From Nymphaea colorata (taxonomy: Eukaryota; Streptophyta; Magnoliopsida; Nymphaeales; Nymphaeaceae): a stretch of DNA of 64,000 nucleotides. Made by a program: the position numbers and the translations under genes. Below the pieces are notes generated by a model. The model was not told the origin of the DNA. It did not search any database and saw only the letters and a program-made list of their open reading frames with translations. Position 1 is the stretch's first letter. Each line of letters starts with the position of its first letter. Shown here in pieces: positions 11,564 through 27,233 of the stretch. Location: contig NC_045142.1 of the NCBI RefSeq assembly GCF_008831285.2, positions 1,929,001-1,993,000 of the forward strand. The letters run 5' to 3'.

Positions 11564-13060
11564 AAAAAAGGTAATTGTGCAGCTGCCCAGGTAAAGTGCA
11601 TGACAATGCTAATGGTGTACTATTTCTGTGTGAATCTTCCAATAATGTTGGTCTCTTATCCGGTCTTTAAAATACATGTGTCTGCGAGCCACTCTTCCAC
11701 TTCCTTCCTGGTACCCTCAGCCAGAACTTCTGAACCAATTTACATATCTGCTCATTTTTTCTTTTTGCAATTAGATATCTAATAGGGAGTTGAGAATTTC
11801 TCCTTCTGATAAATAGTAATCCAGATGAAAACATAAACTTGGTTCTACAGGAAAGTAGTCGCAGTGCAAATTGTCTTTTATTTGATCCTGGAAGACTTCG
11901 TCATCTATTGGGGATACAGGGCTTTACATACCAAATGGTTGTACAAACACGTGGACAGTGTCCATCATGAGTAAGTACCCTCTTTCACCCTATAATCATG
12001 CACACGATAGTAGGCATACACATAACCTTTTATTAATTTGGGTGTCTGTCTCATCCTGCGCAGGTATGCAACACCTTTTGGAATAATTTCATTATATGCT
12101 CATCCCTTCTAGATTGTGTTCCTTGGTTCTGTTACTGTTATTAGACCCACCATTACAAGGCCTCATCTATTTACCTATTGGATGTGGATGGGTTTAAGGG
12201 TCATGGGAACAGTGGATTCCCAATCAATGTCACCTGGGTGCGTTTCCCAGGAGCTCGCACCCGCACCAACGCGTTGCGGGTGCGGGTTCAGGTGCGGGTG
12301 CGCTCCAGGTGTGCACCCAATCCGCACCCGATGATGAGGCGCACCCAAACCGCAACCAGGAGAGTTGGATCAAGTTTCGAGTCGAATCCAAATCCAAACC
12401 AAGTTCATCTGCGTATATGGTTTGGATCTGGATCTGATTTCGGGATGAAACCAGATTAAAAATCCACAAAATCAAATCCCCGTCGGCCATTGCATCTAAT
12501 TTAATACATCTATAGATATATTATATGTTCTCTTTTCTATTTCAAAAAAAACGATACAAGAATAAAGAATGGTGGCTTTCATAAAACGATTTGTTTGCTT
12601 TTTTTTCAAACATTTCTTTTTTTATTTTTTCCCACTATCATAAAAATGTATAATTTTAATTGTGTTATTCAATTTCTACGAAAAATTAATAATAATAATA
12701 ATAATAATATTAATATTAATAAAATATCTTCACTGCACCGCCACACCTAATTTTTTTGAGATGTGCCGCACCGGCACCCACACCCCGCATTCAGGTGACA
12801 TAGTTCCCAATGAGGCTAGGATGTTCCTTTGAGTCTATCAAAGGTGCTACCCATATATGGAGGGTATGATTTTGGTTTGTGCTTAACTATGTTTGTGTTT
12901 TTGCCTGATACAATTACGTGGTAATGTCACCCTTCTCTCTTGGTTTGTTTGGTTGGTCTACTTTGATATTTTTTGACAGGGCCGAATTTCATGAATATCA
13001 TCACCGCTTGTTATATACAAAGTCCGGGAACTATTCATCAACGTTCACATACATGGACTG
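11564..13060 (+). pseudogene. Methylsterol monooxygenase (SMO) pseudogene 1
   Basis: Exons can be traced at 11564-11710, 11851-11970, 12064-12224 plus 12812-12874 (one exon split by an insertion) and 12980-13060, all with GT-AG borders. Translations include CVNLPIMLVSYPVF, EDFVIYWGYRALHTKWLY, SVHHEYATPFG, RPHLFTYWMWMGLRV and FHEYHHRLLYTKSGNYSSTF. These match sterol C4-methyl oxidases, di-iron membrane enzymes with three histidine boxes. Defects: an extra A in the first traced exon (after TTTAA near 11672), first-box His changed to Tyr (YRALH), a TAG at 12110-12112, and a 579-bp hAT-like element in an exon. The 5' exons and last exon are missing. It is non-functional. Confidence 0.85.
12225..12803. 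mobile_element. hAT-like non-autonomous element H1
   Basis: The 579-bp insertion has termini CAATGTCACCTG and, reversed, CTATGTCACCTG (one mismatch). An 8-bp target duplication TTCCCAAT sits at 12217-12224 and 12804-12811. The inside is rich in GCACCCGCACC-type repeats and has no transposase. The paralogous SMO copy on the other strand (29434-29657) has the uninterrupted site with one TTCCCAAT, which proves the insertion. An 8-bp TSD is characteristic of the hAT superfamily. Confidence 0.88.
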
Positions 13061-13666
13061 GTAAAACACTTCTATGATTCAATCATTCAAAAGTCTTTTA
13101 TTAATTGCAATGAAATGTATATCGTTCAGGGTTCATGAGTTATCTAATCTATATTTCATGAGAACATTGCCAGTTCTATAAGAAATTATCATTCATTTGT
13201 CCTGCTTTTTCACGACTCGAATCAAATGTGAATGGGGTGCATGTCCAAAATGGGCAAAAATGACCAACTCTTGTTGACTTGTGTTGGGTGTGAATTCAAG
13301 CCGCACCCCTGTCCTGCGGTCAAACCGCGTCAAGTCAGTTGTAGTCCTTTTACGATATTTTTTATTTTAAAAACTTTTAACGTTAAAAAGAGGGTTTATG
13401 GCAATTTACTGAGCTCATAAAATTTCATTTCCATTTTTTTTATTTTTACAATTTTGTATGTTCCAAATTTGGAACCACATCACTATGGTGCACGTACTTA
13501 CTCCTCCAAGGAAGACCACAACAAAAATCACCCACAAACAATGAACGCAAGCCTATGTCCTTGGTCTAGCAGGGAAAAGCCGATATCCGTGGCCTAGCAG
13601 GGAAAAGATATGAATAAGAAAAAAGTATCCTAACATTGGAGCGTCTGAAAATTTTCAAATCCAAAT
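13061..13666. other. SMO 3' flank and fold-back-family flank
   Basis: About 13061-13215 aligns inversely with 29100-29247, so it is the intron after the last traced SMO exon. From about 13470 to 13720 the sequence matches 50090-50330 in reverse, including the motif GCCGATATCCGTGG-CCTAGCAGGGAAAAG. No coding region was found. Confidence 0.55.
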
Positions 13667-15950
13667 TTAAAAGCTTGAAACCACTTGCCAACATCACCGA
13701 CATCAGTTTAACAAAGTGGTCACAAGTAGGGATGTCAATGGATCAGATACATTTTCAACCATATCCGTTTTTTTGGATATTCATATATTCGGATTCGGAT
13801 TCATATTCGAATTCGGACAAAGCAAAGTCATATCTGAATCTGAATCCGAAATCCAATTTTACAATCCGAATCCGATTTTTATATTTATATCTGAATCCGA
13901 ATCCGAATTTTGAACCGAATTTTGCCATCTTTCAAGCATTAGATAGAGGATATTTGTCTAAAACTGAATCCGATCCGAATCCGTATCCGAATTCAATCCG
14001 ATATTCATGTATATCCGAATCCGAATCCGAATCTGATCGGATGTCATTTATTAAATCCGAATCCGATCCGATTTCTTAATCGGATATTAAATTTTTATCC
14101 ATATCCGTTTTTTCGGATCGGATCGGTCGGATATCCTATTCAAATCGGATATATTGACATCCCTAGTCACAAGCCGATATCGGCTTTTTGTTTTTTTGTA
14201 TTATTTTAGCAGATCAGGGATCGGAGCGTCGAGGAACTAAGCGTGGATTTCATAATTAGTTCTGCCTATTTTGCTTCTTGACCCTTGGGAGTGACTGCTC
14301 TCATGTTCGCGACATTGCACATTATCTCAAAAAAGCGACGGCGAGGACATTTTGGTGCTGATTTACGGTTCCGGATATTGAACATTGCTGCAGAATTTTC
14401 TTATTTTGAAGGAATTATGTGGTTCCAGGTCCTGCCTTCTTCCCTTCTTCTACACAGAGGTCAAATTCACCAGATTATTTGAGGATTTGTGAGAAGAAAG
14501 GAAGACCACGGTCACTCTTCGCTATTTATTCACGGTCTTTGTCTGCCATCGACGAGTTGATGTTTCTGCAGAATAATCATTTGTTTAGCGTCGATAATCA
14601 TCCAATTTCAAGGGATTGAGGGGATTGAGGAAGTTGCCTTTTCGCTCATGCTCGCGGAAACCTTTTGATTCCAGGGGTTTGCAGGCTTGGAATCCAAGTT
14701 AATGCTTCATCTCTTGGTGGAGCCATTGATTCTGCTTTTCTTCATTGTATCTGCTACAGGACTGGAGTTTCGAACTCACTTTGTAGGAGATCAATTGTCG
14801 TTGTTTGTGTTTTTTTCCATATGAATGCTATGGTTACCTAAAACATTATAATTATCAAATCCTAATATTGAAGGACTTTAAAAATTTTGAATATTTGCGT
14901 CATTGAGTAATCTTGAGAGGCTCCAATCTAGCCACTCAGTGTGAGCTGGCGACTTCGCGTGTGAGCTGGCCAGCTCTTTCTTCTTTTCCTCTCTGGTCTT
15001 ATCTTCGCTCTCTGAGATTTTGCATTGCCTTTGGGCAGTGACATCTCCACACATCCTCTCCCCTTCAAATCCTCGACGGTGACAAGGAAATTAACTCCCA
15101 AAGGCAATGCAAAATCTCAGAGAGTGAAGATAAGACCGGAGAGAAAAAGAAGAAATAGCTGGCCAGCTCACACCGAGCGGCTAGATTGGAGCCTTTCAAG
15201 ATTACTCAATGATGCAAATATTCAAAATTTTTAAAGTCCTTCAATATTAGGATTTGATAATTATAATGTTTTAGGTAACCATAGCATTCATATGGAAAAA
15301 AACACAAACAACGACAATTGATCTCCTACAAAGTGAGTTCGAAACTCCAGTCCTGTAGCAGATACAATGAAGAAAAGCAGAATCAATGGCTCCACCAAGA
15401 GATGAAGCATTAACTTGGATTCCAAGCATGCAAACCCCTGGAATCAAAAGGTTTCCACGAGCATAAGCAAAAAGGCAACTTCCTCAATCCCCTGAAATTG
15501 GATGATTATCGATGCTAAACAAATAAATATTCTATAGAAATGTCAACTCGTCGAAGGAAGGCAAAGACCGTGAATTAATAGTGAAGAGCGAGCAAAATGT
15601 GGGAAATTTGGGAAATTTGACCTCGTAGAAGAAGGGAAGAAGGAGGGACATAGAATCACATAATTCCTTCATAATAAGAAAATTCTGCAATCTGAAACCA
15701 TAATTCAGCACCAAAATCTCCTCGCCATCACTTTTTCGAGAAAATGTGCAATGTCGCGAACACGAGAGCAGTCACTCTCAAGGATCAAGAACCAAAATAG
15801 GCCGAAATACTTATGAAATCAACGCTTAGTTCCATGCCACTCTGGTCCCTGATTTGCTAAAATAATACAAAAAACAAAAAGCCGATATCGGCTTGTGACC
15901 ACTTTGTTAATCTGATGTAGGTAATGTTGGCAAGTGGTTTCGAGCTTTTG
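13667..15950. mobile_element. Fold-back element F1
   Basis: Two long arms pair inversely: 13667-15035 (including element H2) and 15097-15950, with a spacer of about 61 bp. Matching landmarks include GAAACCACTTGCC, the perfect palindrome GCCGATATCGGC at 14173-14184 and 15881-15892, and GCCTTTGGG/CCCAAAGGC at the centre. Excluding H2, each arm is about 0.85-0.92 kb. No transposase is visible. The outer part of the arms recurs near 50060-50260, so this belongs to a dispersed fold-back family. Confidence 0.82.
13727..14165. mobile_element. hAT-like non-autonomous element H2
   Basis: This 439-bp insertion has identical 13-bp terminal inverted repeats TAGGGATGTCAAT and an exact 8-bp target duplication GTCACAAG at 13719-13726 and 14166-14173. 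The inside is made of short GGATTCGGAT-type repeats. It lies in the left arm of F1 only, so it inserted after the hairpin formed. No coding capacity. Confidence 0.92.
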
Positions 15951-18715
15951 AACAACAAAAAGTCTCAAGGAATGAGAAACAAAGCGCAGACTGAAATATT
16001 TGACCACTTCACTCTGCCTACTTATGCATGAAGGCACCTAATGGTAGGGCTGTTCATGAGCGAGTTCGAGCCGAGCTTGGCCAGCTCGAGCTCGACTCGA
16101 CTAAAATTACTCGAGCTCGAACTCGACTCGAGCTCGAGTCGAGCTTCTTACAGCAAACTTGAGCTCGACTCGACTACTGAAAGTCGAGCTCGAGCTCGAC
16201 TCGATTAACCCGATTTAGCTCGACAACTTGTTTACCATTTAAGCTCATTTAACTTTAGCTCGTTTAGCTCGAGCTCGACTCGCGTAACAGCAAAACAGAG
16301 TAACAGCAAAACAGAGATGAAAAACATATATGAAAAAACAGAGATGAAAACCACACGACAATAACAACAAAACAAAGATGAAAAACAGAGATGAAAACAC
16401 CAAAAACAACATTATATGTAAAAACAGTTACATGTAAAAACAACACACGAAAACGAGAAGAACGAATTTACTATCAATAACAACAAAATAGAAAACACCA
16501 CAAGATTCAAAGCAATAAACTAAAAAAAAAACGAGGGAGAAGATAAACCCTAACCGGGGAGTCCGGGACAAAGGTCGCGCGTCACTGACCATGCAAACGA
16601 GACCCAGGTGCTTGAAGAAGGGGGAAATCACCGACCACGCAAAGGAGACCCAGGCGCTTGAAGAAGGGGGGAAATCACTGACCACGCAAGCGAAGGCGCT
16701 TGAAGAAGGGGGAAAAAATGAAAACCCAACAGAAGAAGAACCAATTCAAGAAGAAGAAGAAAACCTGCCGCCCGCCACCCTGCCGGCTGCTGCGCTTCGC
16801 GGCTTCACCCCATCGGCCTTCCCCTTCTAGATGGAACATGGTCGAATCACAGGGGCGCTTCTCTCGTGACCTCGTCTGGTCTGGTGGTCGACGGTCGTGG
16901 TCGACGGAAGAGGGAAGACATGGTCGTGGTCGACGGAAACGAAAGAGGGAAGACATTTTGCGGTCGATGGAAGAAGAGAAATCGAGAATAGAGAGAAAGG
17001 CTTTCGACGTTTCGTTTTTACATTTAACCCTAAACCGGTGAACCGGTTTCATGAACCAGTTTGTACGAGTCGAGTCAAGTTTATACGAGTCGAGTTCGTG
17101 CAACTCGAACTCGACTCGTGTAGCGTTTCGAGCTTAATGGGTGAGCTCGAACTCGACTCATTTATAAATGAGTTGAGTTCGAGTCGAGCTTTTCCGGGCG
17201 AGTTCGAGTCGAGCCCGAGTTGGCTCGACTCGTTGTGCAGCCCTACCTAATGGTAAGAGCACAATCATGATCAAGATTTCAAGAAATCTAAATGTTTTAT
17301 GCTTCTTTACGAATTCATCATATCAATTCAGGACAAAGGAAATGCAGATGGCAAATCTCAACCAACTACAGAGGATGAATCTTGATGAAATTTAAATGAC
17401 GCAAAATAAAGGCTCAAAAAGAGCAGACAAACATATTTACTTGGTTCCATGGATTGAATCACCTAAGGACATGAGAAAGGTACTTCCTCCATGCCATACC
17501 ATGTGACAAGCTTCTTCTTAATATAGTGGAGTGCCAACTCAATCCTATCCTTTATTTTAGGAGAGCTGATTACAAGATTTTCATGATGGTCATCAACAAA
17601 TTTTTTAACATTAGTATTGGAGATTTTTTTTCTGGATTTATCAACACTCTAAGGTCATCGGATTGACTTGCCTCTTTCTTGTTGAAAGCATTTATCAGTT
17701 TCCTCAATTAACGCATGTTTTCTAGGAAACACGACTGACTGAGTAATGATTTCATTTGCAATCTGCTGAGCCAACTAGATTTTATCTCTCAATATCTTTT
17801 CTTCCCATGATTTCCTTCTCAATCTATTGAGCCATCTGGATTGCATCTCTGAATACCTTTTCAACCAAATCTAGTTAGATTTAGAGATTGACTTGGATTA
17901 TTCGACTTTATATGTTCAAAGAATAGTTTAGACTTCACAATCTTAAATGTTTCACAATTAACAGTTTTAGAAATTCACAATTTTCAAAAATGACAAACTT
18001 AATTTCCTTAACTGTTGCTAGTTGTGAGCAGAAATAAGTGGGGGTTACCTAGCTTTTGAATAATATTAATGTAAATCACAATTTACTATTCTTAATGGAG
18101 CACATTAGCTGAGCTTGAGGGAGCAAGGGCAGTTGGAGCACAAGTCATGCTCGGGTAGCCAAGCATGAACTTAACTCACCATGCTTGACCCAAGAATAGA
18201 GCTTCAGATTGTTTTGCGCAAAGCTTCATTTGAGTGCTGAACACTTGTTTATATATGAGAACTTTTGGCAGCAAATAATGTCTAACTTGGAAAGATATAC
18301 TTGCCTCTGTTTTAAATATGGGATAAAAGAAATGGGAAATGGAACCCGACCTGTCAGTAGGAGCTTCGGCTGTTCCTGGTGACCTCACGAGGAGTAACCA
18401 AAGCAGGGGTTTAACAATGCCTAAATATTAACTAAGTGTTTCAACATAGACCTAGAAATGCCTACATGAATGCATGCTGATTTGAAATAGGCTTGTTTTA
18501 GGAAAATAATGCAATAAGCAAGTAGTAAAACACATGATTGGAAAACCCTAAGTTGACCTTTAGGGTTTTAGAAATACACATAAGGTGGAAGTCCAAGGTT
18601 CATGAAATAGTTTTCTATATATAACTACAAAAATAGTCTGCAATGGGTAGCAAATTAGAAAGACTGATTGGAATGAATTTTGGATTTAGACAGAGAATGT
18701 CTAACGCGCTTTCAT
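15951..18715 (-). repeat. Dispersed repeat family, copy B
   Basis: Reverse-orientation copy of family A-E, interrupted by element H3. At about 18595 the alignment to copy A jumps from A position about 2770 to about 455, indicating an internal deletion of about 2.3 kb. It abuts intron sequence of an SDR fragment downstream. No intact coding frame. Confidence 0.7.
16045..17245. mobile_element. hAT-like non-autonomous element H3
   Basis: This 1201-bp insertion begins TAGGGCTG and ends with the complement of TAGGGCTG, flanked by the 8-bp duplication CCTAATGG (16037-16044 and 17246-17253). The outer parts are made of GAGCTCGA/CTCGACTCG repeats. The core (about 16590-17040) is GC-rich with short tandem repeats and may be captured host DNA. 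No transposase motif is seen. The termini resemble H2 (TAGGG-TG), suggesting the same transposase source. Confidence 0.9.
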
Positions 18716-19065
18716 CTGCTTCTATTCTGTCCATTATGCGTCGGTGAGTTCCAGATGTTGATTAATCTAAAGGCACGTGAAAAATGAGAAAGAGAGAAGG
18801 ATGCCGATTTTGACATTAACCAACAGCTCAGGATTTTCTGTAATCTAGATCTTAGGCCGTTCATAGTGGATCATTTTTGTAAACATGTTTTGCTGAAAAT
18901 TGGCCACATACTTGGTCATATTTTTCTCTATTGCTATGAGATGTGACATTCAGAAGGTTCACCTCATTCTTGCACTCTTATTCAACAATGTGAGGTCAGT
19001 TTGCACATTAGTACCGTTTTCAATATTCCTGATTGTTCACAGTTCACTAACTTTTTAAAGTTCAG
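18716..19065 (+). other. Likely intron upstream of orphan SDR exon
   Basis: The sequence runs directly into a good acceptor (TTTTTAAAGTTCAG) just before the SDR last exon at 19066. No other exon of the SDR gene is visible here. Upstream of it is repeat copy B. Confidence 0.45.
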
Positions 19066-19254
19066 GCTCTGAAAGACAAACATTATTCAGAAGAAGTGCT
19101 TTCTCGCACTCCTCTGCGTCGAATTGGAAAGCCTCGAGAAGTTTCTCCTTTGGTAGCATTCCTCTGCTTACCAGCTGCTTCTTACATTACTGGTCAAGTC
19201 ACTGCAGTCGATGGAGGAATGACAATCAATGGCTTCTTGGCTTTGATGGACTAA
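19066..19254 (+). pseudogene. Orphan last exon of tropinone-reductase-like SDR, copy 1
   Basis: The 189-nt exon has the same length and phase as the last exon of the intact gene at 25518-25706. It reads [20 protein letters not shown], then [20 protein letters not shown] and [10 protein letters not shown], ending LALMD and TAA. It has no stop or frameshift, but the cofactor and catalytic exons are absent, because dispersed repeat sequence lies upstream. The exon plus downstream DNA is duplicated at 54103-54273 and beyond. It is a relic of a second SDR gene rather than part of the intact one. Confidence 0.8.
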
Positions 19255-20808
19255 AGTCTGAATTTCTTTACAATATTTAGAGATGTACATTACTAGATAC
19301 TCTTGGAACATAATGACACCATCTTCCCTAAAAGAAAAACATGGTATTCTTGGAACACAACGTTCTTACCAAACACCTTTTAAGGCAAACTTCCTTCTAC
19401 TCAAATAACACTTTTCATTTCTTTTCATGTGAATTTTCAGAGTTAATGAGAAGAGATAGACGATGAGATATTTGTCTCAATAGTTGGTTATTAACATGTG
19501 TGTGTGTGTGTGTGTAACCAGTTGCTTTCACTCTTATACAACATCTTCAGGTGCATCATAATGAACAACTTTAGTAGATTAATAAATAATAATAAGACAT
19601 TTAGCCGTTTAGGTTAGACTCCCATCATCTTTGTTGCATTTCTAGTTGCAAGGTCGATGAAGACAAGTCAGACAAAAAAGTCCTTTTCTCCTCGATGAAC
19701 AACAGCAGAGAAAAAGACTTGAAAGATAAAATTTCACTGCCATTAAATCAGACAAGTTGCTTCAAAAAAGAAAGCATTTCACTACTATTAAATGAGACGA
19801 GTTGTTTCAACCATAAAAAGATAACATTTCACTACTATTAAATCAGACGAGTTGCTTTAACCATAGTTTTATATATATGTATGTGTGTGTGTGGTTGAAG
19901 AAAGGATTTTTTTTTCCCTCTAATTGTCTTCATTGGAACCTATTGCCAGACTTTGAAAGCATTTTCCAAAATATTTGTCAGGAATGGCGTTAAAATTTGA
20001 AAGACTTACCTGAGAACTTGGGTTGCAAATGGAAGGGATCCAAATGGCAGGGTTTGGTTGTCTTTTCGTTTCATTGAATCCCACCCCACCGGCTTTTTTA
20101 TTTACCTTAGATCTTTGCCAGATCCGACCTGTTTTCTTTCTCCACAGGGGATGTAAAATCCTAAAATGAAAACAGAAATGGTAAATATTTCATCAAATAA
20201 AGATTGTATCTGGTCGACCGCACAACCTTTTGTAAAATAGAAGTATGGTTCCTCTAGTATGACCCGACACCAGTGTTTCAGATTCAAATCTGGGTCTAAG
20301 CCACCGGGTTGATGCGTGTGAAACCGGTTCATATTCCCTTCTTTCCACTAATTTGGGGAGCCGAACCATGGGACTTCAAAGGCTTAGCTTCGAAACTCAT
20401 ATTCAATAAATCCACCAAAATCAAATCAAATTATTAAAAGTAGATCCTTTTTAGTATTCAAATTTTCTCTCAAGCTTTTGATCCAAACCTGAGCCTAAAT
20501 CCAAAGAAAATATAGACCTTGCTAAGTTCTGAATATTACATAAACATTAGCTAAGTTCTCGTTAAGTTTTGAATATTACATAAACATTAAGTTCTGAATA
20601 TTACATAAACATTAGTATCAAGAGGCAGCAAGACAGCTCAGGAGAAAAGAGTTTCGATTTTGAGTTGCCATGGTATCTGTCATGCTTTTTTACTCTGAAA
20701 TTGAAAGGTGTATTCATAATTTCACATTTCACTTAAGTCTTGCATCTTTGGACTCCAAAGGCAATGGAAAAGGAATCAACAACTCACTCGGTCGGTAGTA
20801 GGTTCCTT
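19255..20808 (+). repeat. Segmental duplication, member 1 (with about 54274-55790)
   Basis: The DNA downstream of the orphan SDR exon aligns along its length with the DNA downstream of the second orphan exon at 54273, in the same orientation about 35 kb away. Shared landmarks include a TG microsatellite, the short tandem repeat, and the AGGTTCCTT site next to a GC-rich element. Member 1 lacks a stretch (after 20006) that is present in member 2 near 55029-55045. No gene is recognised. Confidence 0.8.
19728..19866 (+). repeat. Short tandem repeat, three units of about 45-52 bp
   Basis: Three units share CACTACTATTAAATCAGACG followed by AGTTGCTT. A second, slightly rearranged version lies at about 54743-54885, as expected from the segmental duplication of this block. 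Confidence 0.7.
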
Positions 20809-21060
20809 TTAGACTTGGGCGCCCGACCCTGCCTGGTCTGAACCTGAAAAACTCGGTTCGACCAATGACTTTTAATTAATATTTTTTATTATTAGTAATA
20901 TATATTTTATATTTAAAGTTTATTTTATATTTTTAAAAAAATATTTTTTTATTGTAACCAGGTCAATCAGACATGATGCTTAGGCTCGAACTCGAGTTTT
21001 GGATGTCGGACCAACCCAGACCCAGTTCTTAAGGCCAGCCGGCCGAATGCCCACGTTTAA
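20809..21060. mobile_element. Small TIR element H5 (GC/AT mosaic)
   Basis: Terminal inverted repeats TTAGACTTGGGC and (reversed) TTAAACGTGGGC bound 252 bp, flanked by GTTCCTT at 20802-20808 and 21061-21067. The inside alternates GC-rich blocks with TTTTATTATT-type stretches. The same insertion site, AGGTTCCTT, opens a related element at 55791, the one that has expanded into the large tandem array. Confidence 0.7.
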
Positions 21061-21501
21061 GTTCCTTCAATTATCGACGAACTCGAGCCCAAGCCCCGCT
21101 CAGTTACAATAAAAAATAATTTTTAAAATTATAAAATAAATTTTTTTTTGTAAATTATATTTTAAATAATAAAATATATATTATTAAATTTAAAAAAAAA
21201 TAATATTACTAGGCCCGGGCCTCGCACCCGGACCAAGCCCGTTACAGGCCGGGTACCGGGCCCCAACTGGCGGCCCGGCTCGGCGCCCACGGATACTAAA
21301 TATTTGGGTCTCGAAATCCAATACAATGAGATTTGGGTTGAGTTTTAACTGATTCGATCGCCCGAATCCTCTGATTTGGTTCGGATATGAAGATATTTGA
21401 GTTCCTGAACTCAAACCCCACCATGTACTACCCTCGAGAAATGATACACGTGACACCATCTCAATTGACGCCTCTCACCACTTCGCGGGAAGCGGAGAGA
21501 G
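21061..21501 (+). other. 5' flank of the SDR gene
   Basis: About 21061-21300 is a second GC/AT mosaic repeat related to H5. From about 21300 to 21380 the sequence recurs inverted near 50420-50490. A conventional TATA box is not obvious between there and the start codon. Confidence 0.45.
21447..21452 (+). promoter_or_regulatory. G-box core near SDR start codon
   Basis: A CACGTG core within ATACACGTGACA lies 50 bp upstream of the SDR start codon. G-boxes bind plant bZIP and bHLH factors. Its position, probably in the 5' leader, and the lack of expression data make a role only suggestive. Confidence 0.3.
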
Positions 21502-25706
<4,205 letters not shown>

Positions 25707-25737
25707 TTACAACATTCTATCCTTACATATTTGTGCT

Positions 25738-25743
25738 AATAAA
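25738..25743 (+). terminator. Possible polyadenylation signal of the SDR gene
   Basis: AATAAA lies 32 bp after the SDR stop codon. Plant signals are loose, so the actual cleavage site is uncertain. Confidence 0.35.
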
Positions 25744-26210
25744 GGTCATTTCATTAACTTAGCACCTGTTTTTTGTTTACGAAGTGTAAGAATATATGTT
25801 CCATATCTTCGCACGATGGATATGATGTGCAAGTACCATCAATATCTGTCTGGAGGATGCCCTCATAACATTCTTGTGTTCTAGTTAAATGCATGTAAAG
25901 CTTTTATACTTCAGATCCTCTTTTGGGCTTTTATGGATAGCCATTCATCTTGGTTAGAACATACAGAACACATTCGTAATTGAAAATTTAGAGGAGAAAA
26001 CAGAAAGTGGATTAAAAGACTGTGTGGTGCGGGATTTCGAGGGTAAGGTGAGGGAAAATTTTACCATGCCCGAAGAGAAAAGCTTATAAGTGGCTTCCCT
26101 GGTTTGAGAAAGGAAAATGTCTTTGGTGCGGTAAAAGAAGTGATAGTTTGAGCAATTGTTAGTTTGGAAGACAAGCCTGGGCAGCTTCTTCCCATGTTAT
26201 TGTCGTTGAT

Positions 26211-26272
26211 ATGTTAATTGCAGGTGCATTTTTCTTTTGGTATGTTAATTGCAGGTGCATTTTTCTTTTGGT
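26211..26272 (+). repeat. Tandem duplication, period 31 bp
   Basis: Two exact copies of a 31-bp unit starting ATGTTAATTGCAGGTGC, at 26211-26241 and 26242-26272. Very recent, by identity. Confidence 0.9.
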
Positions 26273-27071
26273 ATTTATGGTGGATGTCGACCTCCATTTC
26301 TTATGGTTCAACCAAATATATTTGCAAACAAACCGCCTAACATCTGGAACTTCACAAGTAACTGCCTAAGCAACAGAATAATTCACAACTGAATTATCCT
26401 CAACAGGAAACCATTAAAATATATTTAAAAAGTACCTTTTACCCCTAATAGGAAAGATAACATCTGAGAGTTTTTTCTTGATCCACATTTCTAATGCTGG
26501 TCTCTCCACGATTTCACTTTTTTCTCTTTAGATGTGATTGTAGTGATGAAAGGCAAAGGAAGTGAAGTTATGAAGAGATCAACGTGAAATATTTCCTCTT
26601 TTTAAAGAAATTCTCTTTTTGTTTAAGGGTAAAATAGTTGTTTTAATATATTATGAACATTTCTCATCTATGAAGTGTGTATTTGTATTTTATAAACTTG
26701 GGCAATTATCTGTAATTTTCAAAACAGTAGGCAGTCCTTTGTGAATACATTGTTATGTAAGTTTCTTTCTATTTGAACGCTTACTCGTTTATTGCCTCTT
26801 TTGACACATTTGCTGAGTTCCCAGTTTGTGCAATATTCTCCCGAACTTCCTTTTTCTCTCTTCCTTTATTGTTTGGGCTAATGCCTTCGCTCGATTGCTC
26901 TATGAATCCTTTGTTCTCCAGAAATGAAACACAGATCCAAGAGAACCCTTTCTTACTAGGCAGGGGATAAGCCGGAAGGTGGGGTCACAGGGGAGCGGAA
27001 AAGGGCGACCTTACCCCTTCATGACATGTTTTTCCAGAAGGAGTGAAGGTTCTAGCCTGGTTCATAATGTT

Positions 27072-27233
27072 TTCCACTGTTTAATCTATGTTATGCTACT
27101 TATATATTACCATTCATTTCCTAAAATTCCTTAGATTTCTTGTCACCATTTCTTCCACTGTTTAATCTATGTTATGCTACTTATATATTACCATTCATTT
27201 CCTAAAATTCCTTAGATTTCTTGTCACCATTTC
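27072..27233 (+). repeat. Tandem duplication, period 81 bp
   Basis: Two essentially identical copies, 27072-27152 and 27153-27233, beginning TTCCACTGTTTAATC. Recent, by identity. Confidence 0.9.

Noticed and set aside
13636-14079. 147-codon frame rich in Ser-Asp-Pro
   Set aside because: It is the translation of the GGATTCGGAT-type repeats inside element H2.
16675-17250. Overlapping open frames of 113-142 codons
   Set aside because: They lie inside hAT-like element H3 and arise from its GC-rich tandem repeats. No domain is recognisable.
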